Position numbers and translations under genes: made by a program | Source: Pirellulales bacterium | GTDB taxonomy: Bacteria; Planctomycetota; Planctomycetia; Pirellulales; Lacipirellulaceae | Direction of reading: 5' to 3' | NCBI GenBank assembly: GCA_028279215.1 | Contig: JANQOF010000014.1 | Location: 1 to 63,093, forward strand | Length of the DNA stretch: 63,093 nt | Shown here: one piece after another, positions 7,985 through 17,458 of the stretch | Numbering within the stretch: position 1 is the stretch's first letter | How the letters are laid out: every line of letters begins with the position of its first letter | The notes under the pieces: model-generated | What the model was told of the DNA's origin: nothing | The model's database searches: none | Seen by the model: only the letters and a program-made list of their open reading frames with translations

Positions 7985-9286
7985 TTAGGCCGGGCCCGCC
8001 TTCCATCCGGAGGGAATCACTGTCGACTTCGGCACCACCAGCACTCCGTCGCGGACGCAGCATCCCAGGTCCAAATCGACATCGGAGTCGGAGTTGCAGG
8101 CCAGGTGAGCCCCGGCACCGATGCGGCAGTTCTTGTCGACGATCGCCCGCTCGACCACCGCCCCCTCGCCAATGCCCAGCCAGGTGCCACCAGTTGCTGC
8201 GTTATGGGCGACGACCTCTGGCGTCTCAAAATAGTCGGCTCCCATGACAATTGAATCGCGAATCGTTACGTTCGAGCCAATCTGGCACCGCAACCCAATG
8301 ATGCTGTTCTCGATCTTTGCGCCCGGGTGAATCGTACAGCCATCGGCAATCAGACTGCTCTTGATCTCCGCTCCGTCGGCTCGAGTGGGCGGCAGGAAGC
8401 GGGGCCGGCTGTAAATCGGGGCATTGGCAGCTGCCAATTCAAACGGGGCGTCGGGCTTGGTGAGTGCCAGATTGGCTTCGTAGAACGAGCCAATCGTCCC
8501 AATGTCTTCCCAGTAGCCATCGAACGGGTGGAGTTGCACATGCTGCTCGCCGATTGCCTTTGGAAGCAGTTCCTTCCCAAAGTCGGAATCGCTTGTAGCT
8601 TCCAGAGCTTCCACAAGCACATCGACCGAGAACAGGTAAATGCCCATACTTGCCATGCACTCGCGTCCGTTCGCTGTAACGCCAAGCGAATCGATCCATG
8701 CGGGGTCCATTGCTACTTCGTCAAGCTCCGTGTCGGTCGTAGGTTTCTCCACGAAGCCAATAACTCTTCCAGACTCATCCACCTTCATGATTCCCAAGCC
8801 GGTTGCTTCGTGGCGATGCACCGGTTTCGCAGCAATGGTGATGGTGGCACCACTCCGCTCGTGGGTGTCGATCATGTGCTGGAAGTCCATTCGATAGAGT
8901 TGATCGCCAGACAGGATGAGCACGTAGTCGGTCTTGCCGCGGTTGAAATAGCGAATCGTCTTCCGCACCGCGTCGGCAGTGCCTTGGTACCAGCTCGTGT
9001 CGTCGTTGGTCGACAAGGTTTGCTGCGCTGCGAGGATTTCGACCAAACCGCCGCTGAAAACGTCGAAGTTGTACGTCCGACGGATGTGCCCGTGCAGGCT
9101 CGTCGACATGAACTGCGTGAGCACGTAGCAGCGATTGATGCCGCTATTCAAGCAATTGGAGATGGGAATATCAATCAACCGGTACTTACCGGCCAGCGGC
9201 ACTGCGGGCTTCGAACGCATGGTGGTAAGCGGTTGCAGGCGAGTCCCTCGCCCACCTCCAAGAATCACGGCAACGACATTTCTCAT
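7985..9286 (-). CDS. glgC: glucose-1-phosphate adenylyltransferase
   Basis: The enzyme makes ADP-glucose from ATP and glucose-1-phosphate, the committed step of bacterial glycogen synthesis, in the cytosol. Nucleotide-binding residues are visible at the N-terminus: ILGGGRGTRLQPLT, then RSKPAVPLAGKYRLIDIP and SNCLNSGI. SGDQLYRMD holds the catalytic Asp. WEDIGTIGSFYEANL marks the sugar-phosphate site, and the C-terminal half forms a left-handed beta-helix with an allosteric role. The length of 433 is normal. It lies 43 bases downstream of leuS on the same strand, and I see no glycogen synthase or branching enzyme gene nearby. Confidence 0.96.
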   Translation of the reverse strand: MRNVVAVILGGGRGTRLQPLTTMRSKPAVPLAGKYRLIDIPISNCLNSGINRCYVLTQFMSTSLHGHIRRTYNFDVFSGGLVEILAAQQTLSTNDDTSWYQGTADAVRKTIRYFNRGKTDYVLILSGDQLYRMDFQHMIDTHERSGATITIAAKPVHRHEATGLGIMKVDESGRVIGFVEKPTTDTELDEVAMDPAWIDSLGVTANGRECMASMGIYLFSVDVLVEALEATSDSDFGKELLPKAIGEQHVQLHPFDGYWEDIGTIGSFYEANLALTKPDAPFELAAANAPIYSRPRFLPPTRADGAEIKSSLIADGCTIHPGAKIENSIIGLRCQIGSNVTIRDSIVMGADYFETPEVVAHNAATGGTWLGIGEGAVVERAIVDKNCRIGAGAHLACNSDSDVDLDLGCCVRDGVLVVPKSTVIPSGWKAGPA

Positions 9287-9329
9287 CGGTATGCTTTCAA
9301 CAATGCACTGATTGTTCAGAGTCGACCCG

Positions 9330-12218
9330 CTAGCCCTTCACCACAAAATTGACTAGCTTCCCCGGAACGACAATCAGCTTCACCAAGTCTTTTCCGTCAA
9401 TCAAGGCGGCCACCTTTTCGTCGTCGCGAGCGGCCGCTTCGGTTGCTGCCTTGTCGGCATCCGAGGCGACGCTCACTTTCGCTTTGACTTTGCCGTTCAC
9501 TTGCACGGGGATTTCCACCGCGTCGTCTTTCGCCAATGCGGCGTCGAACTGAGGCCACGGCTCGTACGCCAGTGTAACGTCGTGACCGAGTACATTCCAC
9601 AATTCTTCGGCAATGTGAGGTGCGAAAGGCGACAACAAGAGCACGAATGGCTCCACACACGCACGCGGCACTTCCTTCTGCTTGGTAAAGAAGTTCACGA
9701 ACTCCATCATGCGCGCGATGGCAGTATTGAACGACAGGTTATCGATGTCGGCTGTGACCGCCTGAATCGTCTTATGCAACATGCGTAGCTGCGCATCGGT
9801 CGGCTCAGCGTCGGTAATGATATCGGCAAGTGCCATTGCATCGGCTCGCTCGTCGGCAATCAATCGCCACGCTCGGCCAAGGAAGTTGTACACACCGCTC
9901 ACGCCTTGCATGCTCCACGGCTTGGTGGCCTCGAGCGGCCCCATGAACATCTCGTACAGCCTGAGCGAGTCGGCGCCGTACTCTTGAACGACGTCGTCGG
10001 GGTTGATCACATTGCCGCGACTCTTCGACATCTTGTGGGCGCGACTATCCAAGCGAATCGTCGGAGCGCTCGCCAGCACGAATGAGTCGCCCTTTTTGGT
10101 GGCGTCGTGGGGTTCAACCCCAACGGCCTGCAATTCAGTCTGGTCGCTCTTGCGAATTGGCTTGTTCTCAGCGTCGCGTTTGACCTCGCTTGCGCTGACC
10201 CAATTGCCACTCAAGTCCTTGAATCCGGTGAATTCGACTTCCCCAAGAATCATTCCTTGGTTCACCAACTTCTGAAACGGCTCGGGCATCGACACGACGC
10301 CACGGTCGTAAAGCACCTTGTGCCAGAAGCGGGCATATAACAAGTGCAATACGGCGTGCTCGGCGCCGCCGATGTAGAGATCGACCGGCATCCAGGCCTT
10401 TTCGATTTCCGGATCGATGGCCGCTTCGCTGTTCTTCGGGTCTAGAAACCGAAGATAGTACCAGCAACTGCCCGCCCATTGCGGCATGGTGTTGGTTTCA
10501 CGCTTGTAGCGCACACCGTCCCCCGTCCCAAATGGATCAGCGGGATAGAGCCACTCTTCGGGTGCCTTGTCGAGCGGAGGCTCGGGACGCCCGTGAGGTT
10601 TGAAGTCGTCCAAGTGCGGAAGGTCGACGGGCAACTGGTCCTCAGGCACGGCAATCACATGCCCAGTCTTGTTGCCGTCGTCGTCCAACTCGTGCAGAAT
10701 CGGGAACGGCTCGCCCCAAAACCGCTGGCGGCTAAAAAGCCAATCGCGAAGCTTGTAGTTCACCGCCTGCCGGGCTAAGCCGTCGGCGGCTAACGACTCC
10801 GTGATCTTGGTTTTGAAGTCGGCCGTCTCCAGACCGTCGAACTCGCCCGAGTTGATAGCAACTCCAACTTCCGTGTAAACCTGATCGCCCGCGAGAATCT
10901 TTTCGGCTTCTTCAGTCGGTACATGGTCTCCCGGTTTCACAACCGGCTTCATATCGATACCAAACTGCTTGGCAAACTCAAAGTCTCGCTCGTCATGTGC
11001 CGGTACGGCCATGATGGCGCCGGTTCCGTAGCTGATGAGCACGTAGTCGGCGACCCAAATTGGTACCGGCTCGCCGTTCACCGGGTTGATAGCGAAACTC
11101 CCAGTGAAGACCCCGGTCTTTTCCTTCGCCAACTCGGTTCGATCCAAATCGCTCTTCATGGCGGCCGCTTCGCAGTACTGCATCACGGCCTCGGAATTGT
11201 CGGGCGTGGTAAGCCGCTCGACGTACGGATGCTCGGGCGCAACCACCATATAAGTCGCACCGAAAAGCGTGTCCGGCCGCGTGGTATACACACGCAGTAC
11301 GTCGTCGGCTGACTTCTTTGGAAAACCTGATGATTCACGCGAAGCTCTCCAAGCCTTGTACTCCGACCCGGCTCCTGCCCCCGGCCCGCTGATCCCTCCT
11401 ATGAAGAAATCAACTTCCGCCCCTGTGCTCTTTCCAATCCAGTTGCGCTGCAGCGCTTTAATGCCTTCGGACCAATCGAGTCCTCCGAGGTCGTTCTCCA
11501 AACGCTCGGCATAGGCGGTGATGCGGAGCATCCATTGTCGCAGCGGCATGCGTACCACCGGGTGGCTGCCGCGTTCGCTCTTTCCGTCGACCACTTCTTC
11601 GTTGGCAAGCACTGTGCCAAGTGCAGGGCACCAATTCACAGGGGCCTCGCTTTGGTAGGCAAGCCGCTGGTCATCTACCCAATTGCGAGCGAAGTCCTCG
11701 CCCATTTCCTCGACTTCGTCGGGAACATCCAACTCGGCAATCGGCCGCCCGCGCTGCTGTTCGGCATCGAACCAAGTGTCGTAGAGCTGAAGGAAGATCC
11801 ACTGCGTCCAGCGGAAGTACTCAACGTCGGTCGTGGCAATCTCGCGGTCCCAGTCGTAGCTGAATCCGAGCATCTTGAGTTGCCGGCGAAACGTATTGAT
11901 GTTCTGCTCAGTCTGAATCCGCGGGTGCTCGCCCGTTTTAATCGCGTGCTCCTCGGCCGGCAGCCCGAACGAGTCAAACCCCATCGGGTGCATGACGGCC
12001 TTCCCCTGCATGCGCGCGGCCCGCGACACGATGTCGGTAGCCGTGTACCCCTCAGGGTGTCCCACGTGCAGCCCACTGCCACTGGGGTACGGAAACATAT
12101 CGAGCGCGTACAACTTCGCTTGACCAGGCTCCGGCGTAGCTGGCGCGGCAAACGTCTTGTTCTTGTCCCAGTAGGCTTGCCACTTGGGCTCGATAGTCGC
12201 GGGGTTGTAACGGGGCAT
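9330..12218 (-). CDS. leuS: leucyl-tRNA synthetase
   Basis: The protein charges tRNA-Leu with leucine. Class I signatures are clear: H51VGH54 in [17 protein letters not shown] and K729MSKS733 near the end of the catalytic core. The CP1 editing domain holds [16 protein letters not shown] and the aspartate-containing AHDERDF motif. The length of 962 is longer than E. coli LeuRS (860). Part of the excess is a loop at about residues 271-300, before the TTRPDT motif, whose first half ([13 protein letters not shown]) is encoded by a G-rich sequence that recurs at the end of cimA. The ATG at 12218 starts the expected MPRYNP...EPKWQAYW and has no clear Shine-Dalgarno. Confidence 0.97.
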   Translation of the reverse strand: MPRYNPATIEPKWQAYWDKNKTFAAPATPEPGQAKLYALDMFPYPSGSGLHVGHPEGYTATDIVSRAARMQGKAVMHPMGFDSFGLPAEEHAIKTGEHPRIQTEQNINTFRRQLKMLGFSYDWDREIATTDVEYFRWTQWIFLQLYDTWFDAEQQRGRPIAELDVPDEVEEMGEDFARNWVDDQRLAYQSEAPVNWCPALGTVLANEEVVDGKSERGSHPVVRMPLRQWMLRITAYAERLENDLGGLDWSEGIKALQRNWIGKSTGAEVDFFIGGISGPGAGAGSEYKAWRASRESSGFPKKSADDVLRVYTTRPDTLFGATYMVVAPEHPYVERLTTPDNSEAVMQYCEAAAMKSDLDRTELAKEKTGVFTGSFAINPVNGEPVPIWVADYVLISYGTGAIMAVPAHDERDFEFAKQFGIDMKPVVKPGDHVPTEEAEKILAGDQVYTEVGVAINSGEFDGLETADFKTKITESLAADGLARQAVNYKLRDWLFSRQRFWGEPFPILHELDDDGNKTGHVIAVPEDQLPVDLPHLDDFKPHGRPEPPLDKAPEEWLYPADPFGTGDGVRYKRETNTMPQWAGSCWYYLRFLDPKNSEAAIDPEIEKAWMPVDLYIGGAEHAVLHLLYARFWHKVLYDRGVVSMPEPFQKLVNQGMILGEVEFTGFKDLSGNWVSASEVKRDAENKPIRKSDQTELQAVGVEPHDATKKGDSFVLASAPTIRLDSRAHKMSKSRGNVINPDDVVQEYGADSLRLYEMFMGPLEATKPWSMQGVSGVYNFLGRAWRLIADERADAMALADIITDAEPTDAQLRMLHKTIQAVTADIDNLSFNTAIARMMEFVNFFTKQKEVPRACVEPFVLLLSPFAPHIAEELWNVLGHDVTLAYEPWPQFDAALAKDDAVEIPVQVNGKVKAKVSVASDADKAATEAAARDDEKVAALIDGKDLVKLIVVPGKLVNFVVKG
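11361..11400 (-). repeat. G-rich repeat inside the leuS reading frame
   Basis: On the plus strand CCCGGCTCCTGCCCCC (11367-11382) matches CCCGACTCCTGCCCCC (23987-24002) at 15 of 16 bases. It is read in frame as a Gly/Ala/Ser-rich loop of LeuRS. Related G-rich 'ggatcaggg' strings flank the four-helix-bundle gene at 25571-25963. Confidence 0.55.
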
Positions 12219-12390
12219 TTTCGAGAAGGGAAATCGGAAGCGGGAATGCGTAATCAGGCGAGTGCGAGCCTTGCGTCTCGGTCGTTGGACAAGGCAATCC
12301 AGCGATTCTACTCGCTCGCTTGATTAGCGCAAACCGTCTCGCCCGTTGACGTTCCGGCGATTGGCCAACTACGATTAGTGGTCTACTTGA

Positions 12391-12465
12391 AGCCACGGAT
12401 CGACACCGGTTGGCACAGATGCCGGGACCTAGTCCATCCGTGCCGATCCGTGTTCATCCGTGGCT
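12391..12465. repeat. inverted repeat of the 'atccgtgg' type upstream of hom
   Basis: AGCCACGGATCGACAC (12391-12406) pairs with GTGTTCATCCGTGGCT (12450-12465) at 14 of 16 positions, with a further ATCCGTG copy between them. It is an intergenic repeat hairpin directly upstream of the hom start and could also affect the transcript leader. Confidence 0.6.
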
Positions 12466-12497
12466 AACTCATTGCCCCAATCACCGACAGCATTCTC

Positions 12498-13793
12498 GTG
12501 GAAAAGACCAAAGTTGGCATCATCGGGCTTGGCACCGTGGGCTCCGGCGTGGCGCGGCTGCTGCTCGATCATGGCGATCGGACTGCCCGGCACGCGGGGC
12601 GGGTGCTGTGGCTTGAGAAGGCTGTGGTGCGCGACCTCAACAAGCCGCGCGACTGCGAGCTGCCCGACGGCGTGTTGACGGACGACGTCGACGAGGTGAT
12701 CGACCACCCAGAGATCAAAGTCGTTTGCCAACTCATGGGCGGCGTCGACCGTGCCCGCGAAGTAATGCTGCGTACGCTCGAATCCGGCAAAGACGTGGTC
12801 ACAGCGAACAAAGCACTGCTGGCTGAGCATGGGCCCGAGCTGTTCGACAAGGCCCGCGAGTTGGGGCGATCGATCGCGTTCGAAGCCTCGGTGGCGGGCG
12901 GCATTCCGATCGTCGCCAACCTCAGCCAGTGTCTGTCGGCGAATCAGGTCACGTCGCTGCACGGCATTCTCAACGGCACCAGCAACTTCATTCTCGACAA
13001 GATGCACACCGAAGGCGCACCGTATGCCGACGTGGTTGCCGAGGCACAGCGGCTGGGCTACGCCGAGGCCGACCCGGCGATGGACGTCGATGGCACCGAC
13101 GCGGCTCAGAAACTTGCCATCCTCGCTCAGTTGGCGTTCGGCGCTCGGCTCGACTGGCGCGACATTCCGCGCTCCGGCATCGACCAGGTCGATCTGGTCG
13201 ACGTTGGCTACGCCCAGGAGATGGGATACCGCATCAAGTTGCTGGCGGTCGCCGACCTGAAGGATGGTCACCTCGACTGCGAAGTAAACCCTGCACTAGT
13301 GCGGGCGGGTAGCCCTCTTGGCAAGGTGGGCGGTCCGTTCAACGCGTTGCTCGCCAATGGCGATGCGGTAGGGCCGTTGTTCTTCCACGGCCAGGGCGCC
13401 GGTCAAATGCCAACCGCCTCGGCCGTGGTGGCCGACTTGATCGACACGGCCGTCGGCCGCACGGCAATCACGTTTCGCACACTCGGGCTCTGGTCGGAAG
13501 ACCTACGCGGCGTCGACCAAGGCGACTTCGCCGCGTCAACCGGAAAACGCTACGTGCGGGTGATGGTGGAAGATCACCCAGGCGTGCTGGCCGAGGTCAC
13601 AGGTGCCTTCGGCGAGCAGGGCATCTCCATCGCATCGGTGCTACAGAAGGAACCGCTCGAAGCAGGCGGCGTCGTACCGCTTGTGATCATGACTCACGCC
13701 GCCAGCGAAGCGGCCACCGACAACGCCTGCACCAAAATCGCCGCCCTCCCGTCGTGTCGCGCCGAGCCAACTAAAATGTGGGTACGGGATTGA
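12498..13793 (+). CDS. hom: homoserine dehydrogenase
   Basis: The enzyme reduces aspartate semialdehyde to homoserine with NAD(P)H, the branch step towards threonine and methionine. The Rossmann motif is VGIIGLGTVGSGVA at residues 5-18. The substrate-binding catalytic domain carries GILNGTSNFILDKM and GYAEADPAMDVDGTDAAQK. An ACT domain at about 353-425 (VRVMVEDHPGVLAEVTGAF) probably gives threonine feedback. The length of 431 is typical. The start is a GTG at 12498, with no strong ribosome site; an intergenic inverted repeat lies just upstream. The gene leads a plus-strand cluster with apgM and lysC, so it probably feeds threonine synthesis. Confidence 0.97.
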   Translation: MEKTKVGIIGLGTVGSGVARLLLDHGDRTARHAGRVLWLEKAVVRDLNKPRDCELPDGVLTDDVDEVIDHPEIKVVCQLMGGVDRAREVMLRTLESGKDVVTANKALLAEHGPELFDKARELGRSIAFEASVAGGIPIVANLSQCLSANQVTSLHGILNGTSNFILDKMHTEGAPYADVVAEAQRLGYAEADPAMDVDGTDAAQKLAILAQLAFGARLDWRDIPRSGIDQVDLVDVGYAQEMGYRIKLLAVADLKDGHLDCEVNPALVRAGSPLGKVGGPFNALLANGDAVGPLFFHGQGAGQMPTASAVVADLIDTAVGRTAITFRTLGLWSEDLRGVDQGDFAASTGKRYVRVMVEDHPGVLAEVTGAFGEQGISIASVLQKEPLEAGGVVPLVIMTHAASEAATDNACTKIAALPSCRAEPTKMWVRD

Positions 13794-13800
13794 TTGGTAC

Positions 13801-14278
13801 TAACCACGAAGACACGAAGGACACCAAGGTAAGGGGGAAGGCTGTGGCTCAATTCGAACAACTCCCAAGTGCAACGGAAGAGATTGGGAAATGTGTTGTG
13901 CAGGCGGCATTCAACGTGCATCGAGAACTAGGGCCGGGTTTGTTGGAATCGGTGTACGAGCAATGCATGGTCGTTGAGTTGACATCGCTTGGGATGCGGG
14001 TGGCACGCCAAGTGAGCTTGCCGATCGAATACCGCGAACATCGAATTGAGGCGGGATTGCGACTCGACCTACTGGTAAACGATTGTGTCATTGTCGAGCT
14101 AAAAGCGGTCGACCAAATGATCCTTGTCTACGAAGCACAATTGCTGAGTTACCTGAAGCTGACGAAGTTGCGACTTGGATTCTTGATCAACTTCAATGTC
14201 CCATTGATCAAAGAAGGCATCAAACGCATGGTACTGTGACAAGTACTTCTTGGTGCCCTTCGTGCCTTTGTGGTTAAC
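13801..14278. repeat. inverted repeat pair bracketing the GxxExxY gene
   Basis: The left arm (13801-13831) reads AACCACGAAGACACGAAGG then ACACCAAGG. The right arm (14249-14278) read on the minus strand gives AACCACAAAGGCACGAAGG then GCACCAAG. About 24 of 27 bases agree, so the gene at 13844-14239 sits between terminal-inverted-repeat-like arms, in the interval between hom and apgM. A related pair without a gene lies at 15508-15606. Confidence 0.7.
13844..14239 (+). CDS. GxxExxY protein (PDDEXK-like family)
   Basis: This 131-residue protein belongs to the GxxExxY family (PF13366), which has a PDDEXK nuclease-like fold and unknown function. The signature is GPGLLESVYE, after the helix CVVQAAFNVHRELG. 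The later RLDLLVNDCVIVELKAV matches the D...ExK active-site pattern, and LLSYLKLTKLRLGFLINFN is the usual ending. I chose the GTG at 13844, preceded by AAGGGGGAAG. The frame is open back to a GTG at 13778, which would overlap hom and translate the repeat as NHEDTKDTK. The gene lies within inverted repeats between two amino-acid genes, so it is likely a mobile passenger rather than part of threonine synthesis. Confidence 0.88.
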   Translation: MAQFEQLPSATEEIGKCVVQAAFNVHRELGPGLLESVYEQCMVVELTSLGMRVARQVSLPIEYREHRIEAGLRLDLLVNDCVIVELKAVDQMILVYEAQLLSYLKLTKLRLGFLINFNVPLIKEGIKRMVL

Positions 14279-14280
14279 CC

Positions 14281-15507
14281 ATGAAACACGTCATCATTAT
14301 TCCCGACGGAGCAGCCGATGAAGCGCAGGAAGTGCTTGGCGGGAAGACTCCGCTCGAGGCGGCTTCCACTCCGAATATGGATGGCCTTGTGGCTTCTGGT
14401 GTTATTGCTCGGGCGATGCACACGCCCAAGGAACTGCCGGCCGGGTCGGAGATCGGTAATCTCAGCTTGCTCGGCTACAACCCGTTCGAGCACTTCACGG
14501 GCCGGGCACCGATGGAAGCGGCGGCGCAAGGCATCGAACTGGCACCGGGCGATTGGGCCATTAGGTGCAACGTGGTCACCGTGGGCGATACCGACGAGGG
14601 CCAGGTGATGGTCGACTTCACGGCCGATCATGTTTCGACGGAAGAGTCGACAGCGCTGCTGAAAACGCTGCAAGACAAGGTGGCCAGTGATCCGAAGTTC
14701 GCGGGCGCTCTCGAATTTACTCCGGGCGTAAGCTATCGCAATTTGCTCATCTGGCGCGGCGACAAGCTTGCCGCGCCGTTCACGAACGAAACGCGAACCG
14801 AAGCTCCACACGACTGGACCGACTTGCCGATTGCCGATGCATTTCCACGCGGCCCCGGAAGCGATGTGCTCGACGAACTGATGACCACGTCGGCTCGTGT
14901 ATTTGCCGAACATCCGGTGAACGCCGCCCGCACATCGGAGGGTCGCAAGCTTGCTACGAACGTCTGGCTTTGGGGCCAAGGTGGCGCGCCGAGCTTGACG
15001 CCGTTCACCAAAAAGTACGGCCCGTGCGGAGCGATGATCACCGCGGTCGACCTGCTGCGAGGCATCGCGGCGCTCGTGGGTTGGGATCGCATCGAGGTGC
15101 CCGGTGCGACGGGTTACTTGGATACCGATTACGCCGCGAAGGGCCGCTATGCAATCGATGCCTTGGATCAGTACGATATCGTCTGCGTTCACGTCGAGGC
15201 CCCCGACGAAGCCTCACACGAAGGCCGAGTCGATGAAAAGGTAAAAGCCATTGAGGCAATCGACCGCGACATCGTCGGCCCGCTACACGCGGCACTCCGA
15301 TCGCGCGACGACTGGCGAATGATGATCAGCCCCGACCACCCGACGTTCCTTCGCACCAAGAAGCACACCCACGGCTACGTCCCCGTCGCCATGGCCGGCA
15401 CCGGCATCGAAGCCGACAAGTTCACTACTTACGGCGACACCAACGCAGCAAATTCGGACCTGTGCTTCAACCAAGGTTGGGACGCGATGGGTTTCTTTGT
15501 TCGATGA
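14281..15507 (+). CDS. ApgM-family phosphotransferase, probable homoserine kinase
   Basis: The family is the archaeal-type cofactor-independent phosphoglycerate mutase (COG3635), of the alkaline phosphatase superfamily. The N-terminal metal site is IIIPDGAADE, and the serine/threonine nucleophile region is GNLSLLGYNP at about residue 60. HVEAPDEASHEG and ISPDHPTFLRTKKHTHG supply the other metal ligands. The length of 408 is normal. As a glycolytic mutase it would interconvert 3- and 2-phosphoglycerate. Because it lies between hom and the aspartokinase gene, and no GHMP homoserine kinase is visible in the window, I infer that it phosphorylates homoserine, a role proposed for COG3635 members in other bacteria. 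The ATG at 14281 follows the right arm of the GxxExxY repeat directly. Confidence 0.9.
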   Translation: MKHVIIIPDGAADEAQEVLGGKTPLEAASTPNMDGLVASGVIARAMHTPKELPAGSEIGNLSLLGYNPFEHFTGRAPMEAAAQGIELAPGDWAIRCNVVTVGDTDEGQVMVDFTADHVSTEESTALLKTLQDKVASDPKFAGALEFTPGVSYRNLLIWRGDKLAAPFTNETRTEAPHDWTDLPIADAFPRGPGSDVLDELMTTSARVFAEHPVNAARTSEGRKLATNVWLWGQGGAPSLTPFTKKYGPCGAMITAVDLLRGIAALVGWDRIEVPGATGYLDTDYAAKGRYAIDALDQYDIVCVHVEAPDEASHEGRVDEKVKAIEAIDRDIVGPLHAALRSRDDWRMMISPDHPTFLRTKKHTHGYVPVAMAGTGIEADKFTTYGDTNAANSDLCFNQGWDAMGFFVR

Positions 15508-15606
15508 AACCGCGAAGGCACGAAGAGCACAAAGGCATGACACAGTCGGAATGGTTGAATTTTGGATGCTCAACTTTCTTCGTGACCTTTGTGCCTTAGT
15601 GGTTAG
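15508..15606. repeat. empty inverted repeat of the GxxExxY type
   Basis: Just past the apgM stop, AACCGCGAAGGCACGAAGAG is mirrored at 15580-15606, where the minus strand reads AACCACTAAGGCACAAAGG. Only about 40 bases separate the arms. It resembles the pair around 13844-14239 but with no gene inside, like a solo or deleted cassette. Confidence 0.6.
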
Positions 15607-15647
15607 ACTGGACGTCCTTGGCGGTTCAATCATATTGCAATACACAC

Positions 15648-17438
15648 ATGTCCTTAATCGTTCAAAAATTTGGTGGCACCAGCGTTGCCGATGCGGAGAA
15701 GATTCGTACTGCGGCGCGGCGGGCTATTCGGGCGCAGCAGGCCGGTAATCAGGTGGTGATGGTCGTGAGCGCCATGGGCAAGAATACCGACCTGCTGGTC
15801 GACCTGGCGGGCCAGGTTTGCCAAGGAGGAGGCGAGCCGCCTGCCCGCGAGATGGACATGCTGCTCTCCACCGGCGAGCAAGTCTCCGTCGCGTTGATGG
15901 CGATGGCTATCGACGACCTTGGCGCGAAGGCGGTCAGCCTCACCGGCGGGCAGATTGGCATCAAGACCGATAGCTCGCACACCAAGGCCCGCATTCGATC
16001 GATTTCCACCGATCGGGTTCGGAAATTGCTCGACGACGGCTACATCGTGATCGCTTGTGGATTTCAAGGAATCGACGACGACCTGAACATCACCACGCTC
16101 GGCCGCGGCGGTAGCGACACTTCGGCCGTTGCTTTGGCCGCCGTGCTGGGCGCCTCGCGGTGCGAAATCTACACCGACGTCGATGGCGTGTTCACCACCG
16201 ATCCGCGCCTGGTGGCCGAGGCCCGTAAGATGGACCGCGTGAGTCACGACGAAATGCTCGAGCTGGCAAGCCTGGGCGCAGGCGTTATGCACAGCCGGTC
16301 GATAGAGTTCGGCAAAAAGTTCAGCGTTCCGATTCATGTGAAGAACAGCGCGGTCTTCACCGACGAGGCGGGCACCGTAATCGGCCCTGAGTCCGAAAGT
16401 GCCGACCGCCCCGTGAGCGGCGCAGCGCTCACCAGGGACGAAGCCCGCCTTACCGTGCGTCATGTGCCCGACCTCCCAGGCACCAGCCACGCAATCTTCT
16501 CGCGGCTCGCTTCCGAGAACGTAACCGTCGACATGATCGTGCAAAACCCTGGCGCCGGCGGCACGGCCGACATTAGCTTTACGATTCCCGAGGGCGATCT
16601 GAAGCAGGCGCTCGAGGCGCTGCAGGCAACCGTGGACCAGCTCGGCGGGGGCGAGGTGTCATACGACGCCGATGTCGCCAAGGTTTCGATCGTAGGGCTC
16701 GGCATGGCCACCCAAAGCGGCGTGGCCGATCGAATGTTCCGCGCGCTGGCCGAGGAAGACATCAACATCACGGCCATCACTACCAGCGAAATCAAAGTCT
16801 CGGTGTTGGTAGATCGGCACCGAATGACCGAGGCGCTTCGCGCCGTGCACCGGGAGTTTGAGCTCGACAAGCCGCCGCACGAACGTGCGAGCTTCGGCGA
16901 ACCGGCCGCCCCCGCCATGGTTGCCGATGCCGCCGACGTCGTCGACCGATTGCAGCACATGGAAGAGCTCACCATCCACGGCGTCGAACTCGACCCATCC
17001 CAAGCACGCGTGAGCCTTATCGATGTCGCCGACACGCCGGGCATCGCCGCCGAGGTGTTCGAAGCGGTGGCCTCCGAGGGCGTGCTAGTCGACATGATCG
17101 TGCAGAGCGTCGGCGAACAGGGACATACGAATCTCAGTTTCACCGTCCCCCAGGGCGACGTGGAAAGGACGATCACCACTGTCAAAAGGCTGATGGACAA
17201 ACTAGGCGGCTCTGTTTCTGGTACCAATCACATCGCCATCCTCACCGTCACCGGCATCGGCATCCGCAGCCACACGGGCGTAGGCACGCGAATGTTCGAA
17301 GCGCTCCACGAAGCGAATATCAACGTCGATGTCATCTCCACTAGCGAAGTCCGCGTAAACGTGGCGGTCGACGCCAAAAAAGGCGAAGCGGGGCTCACAG
17401 CGCTCAAAAAGGCGTTTGCCGACGTGATCGAACAGTGA
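15648..17438 (+). CDS. lysC: aspartokinase with four ACT domains
   Basis: Aspartokinase phosphorylates aspartate, the first step towards lysine, threonine and methionine. The kinase domain (about residues 1-245) starts IVQKFGGTSVAD and contains GRGGSDTSAVALAA and YTDVDGVFTTDPR. The rest, about 350 residues, holds two pairs of ACT domains. They are visible from repeated phrases such as LPGTSHAIFSRLASENVTVD and VIVQNPG-like turns, then again TPGIAAEVFEAVASEGVLVD. The total of 596 residues is long for a monofunctional enzyme (about 400-450) but matches the four-ACT form of cyanobacteria and planctomycetes. ATG 15648 starts the canonical MSLIVQKFGG. Feedback by lysine and threonine is expected but not shown here. 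Confidence 0.96.
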   Translation: MSLIVQKFGGTSVADAEKIRTAARRAIRAQQAGNQVVMVVSAMGKNTDLLVDLAGQVCQGGGEPPAREMDMLLSTGEQVSVALMAMAIDDLGAKAVSLTGGQIGIKTDSSHTKARIRSISTDRVRKLLDDGYIVIACGFQGIDDDLNITTLGRGGSDTSAVALAAVLGASRCEIYTDVDGVFTTDPRLVAEARKMDRVSHDEMLELASLGAGVMHSRSIEFGKKFSVPIHVKNSAVFTDEAGTVIGPESESADRPVSGAALTRDEARLTVRHVPDLPGTSHAIFSRLASENVTVDMIVQNPGAGGTADISFTIPEGDLKQALEALQATVDQLGGGEVSYDADVAKVSIVGLGMATQSGVADRMFRALAEEDINITAITTSEIKVSVLVDRHRMTEALRAVHREFELDKPPHERASFGEPAAPAMVADAADVVDRLQHMEELTIHGVELDPSQARVSLIDVADTPGIAAEVFEAVASEGVLVDMIVQSVGEQGHTNLSFTVPQGDVERTITTVKRLMDKLGGSVSGTNHIAILTVTGIGIRSHTGVGTRMFEALHEANINVDVISTSEVRVNVAVDAKKGEAGLTALKKAFADVIEQ

Positions 17439-17458
17439 ACCGTAGGCGCTAGCCTCGG
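17435..17458. repeat. half copy of the REP-like palindrome
   Basis: GTGAACCGTAGGCGCTAGC, continuing CTCGG, matches one arm of the repeats at 1767 and 20541. It overlaps the lysC stop codon (17436-17438) and the stop codon of the convergent gene (17449-17451), so part of the repeat is coding on both strands. Confidence 0.65.

Noticed and set aside
8327..9352. Long plus-strand open frame over glgC (341 codons)
   Set aside because: Shadow of glgC; the composition is rich in His, Arg and Val, as expected from the antisense frame.
12429..13271. Long minus-strand open frame over hom
   Set aside because: It is antisense to a clear homoserine dehydrogenase; GC-rich third codon positions make such shadow frames common. 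No family features.
14149..15192. Long minus-strand open frame over apgM (347 codons)
   Set aside because: Antisense to a conserved gene, with no motifs and no ribosome site.
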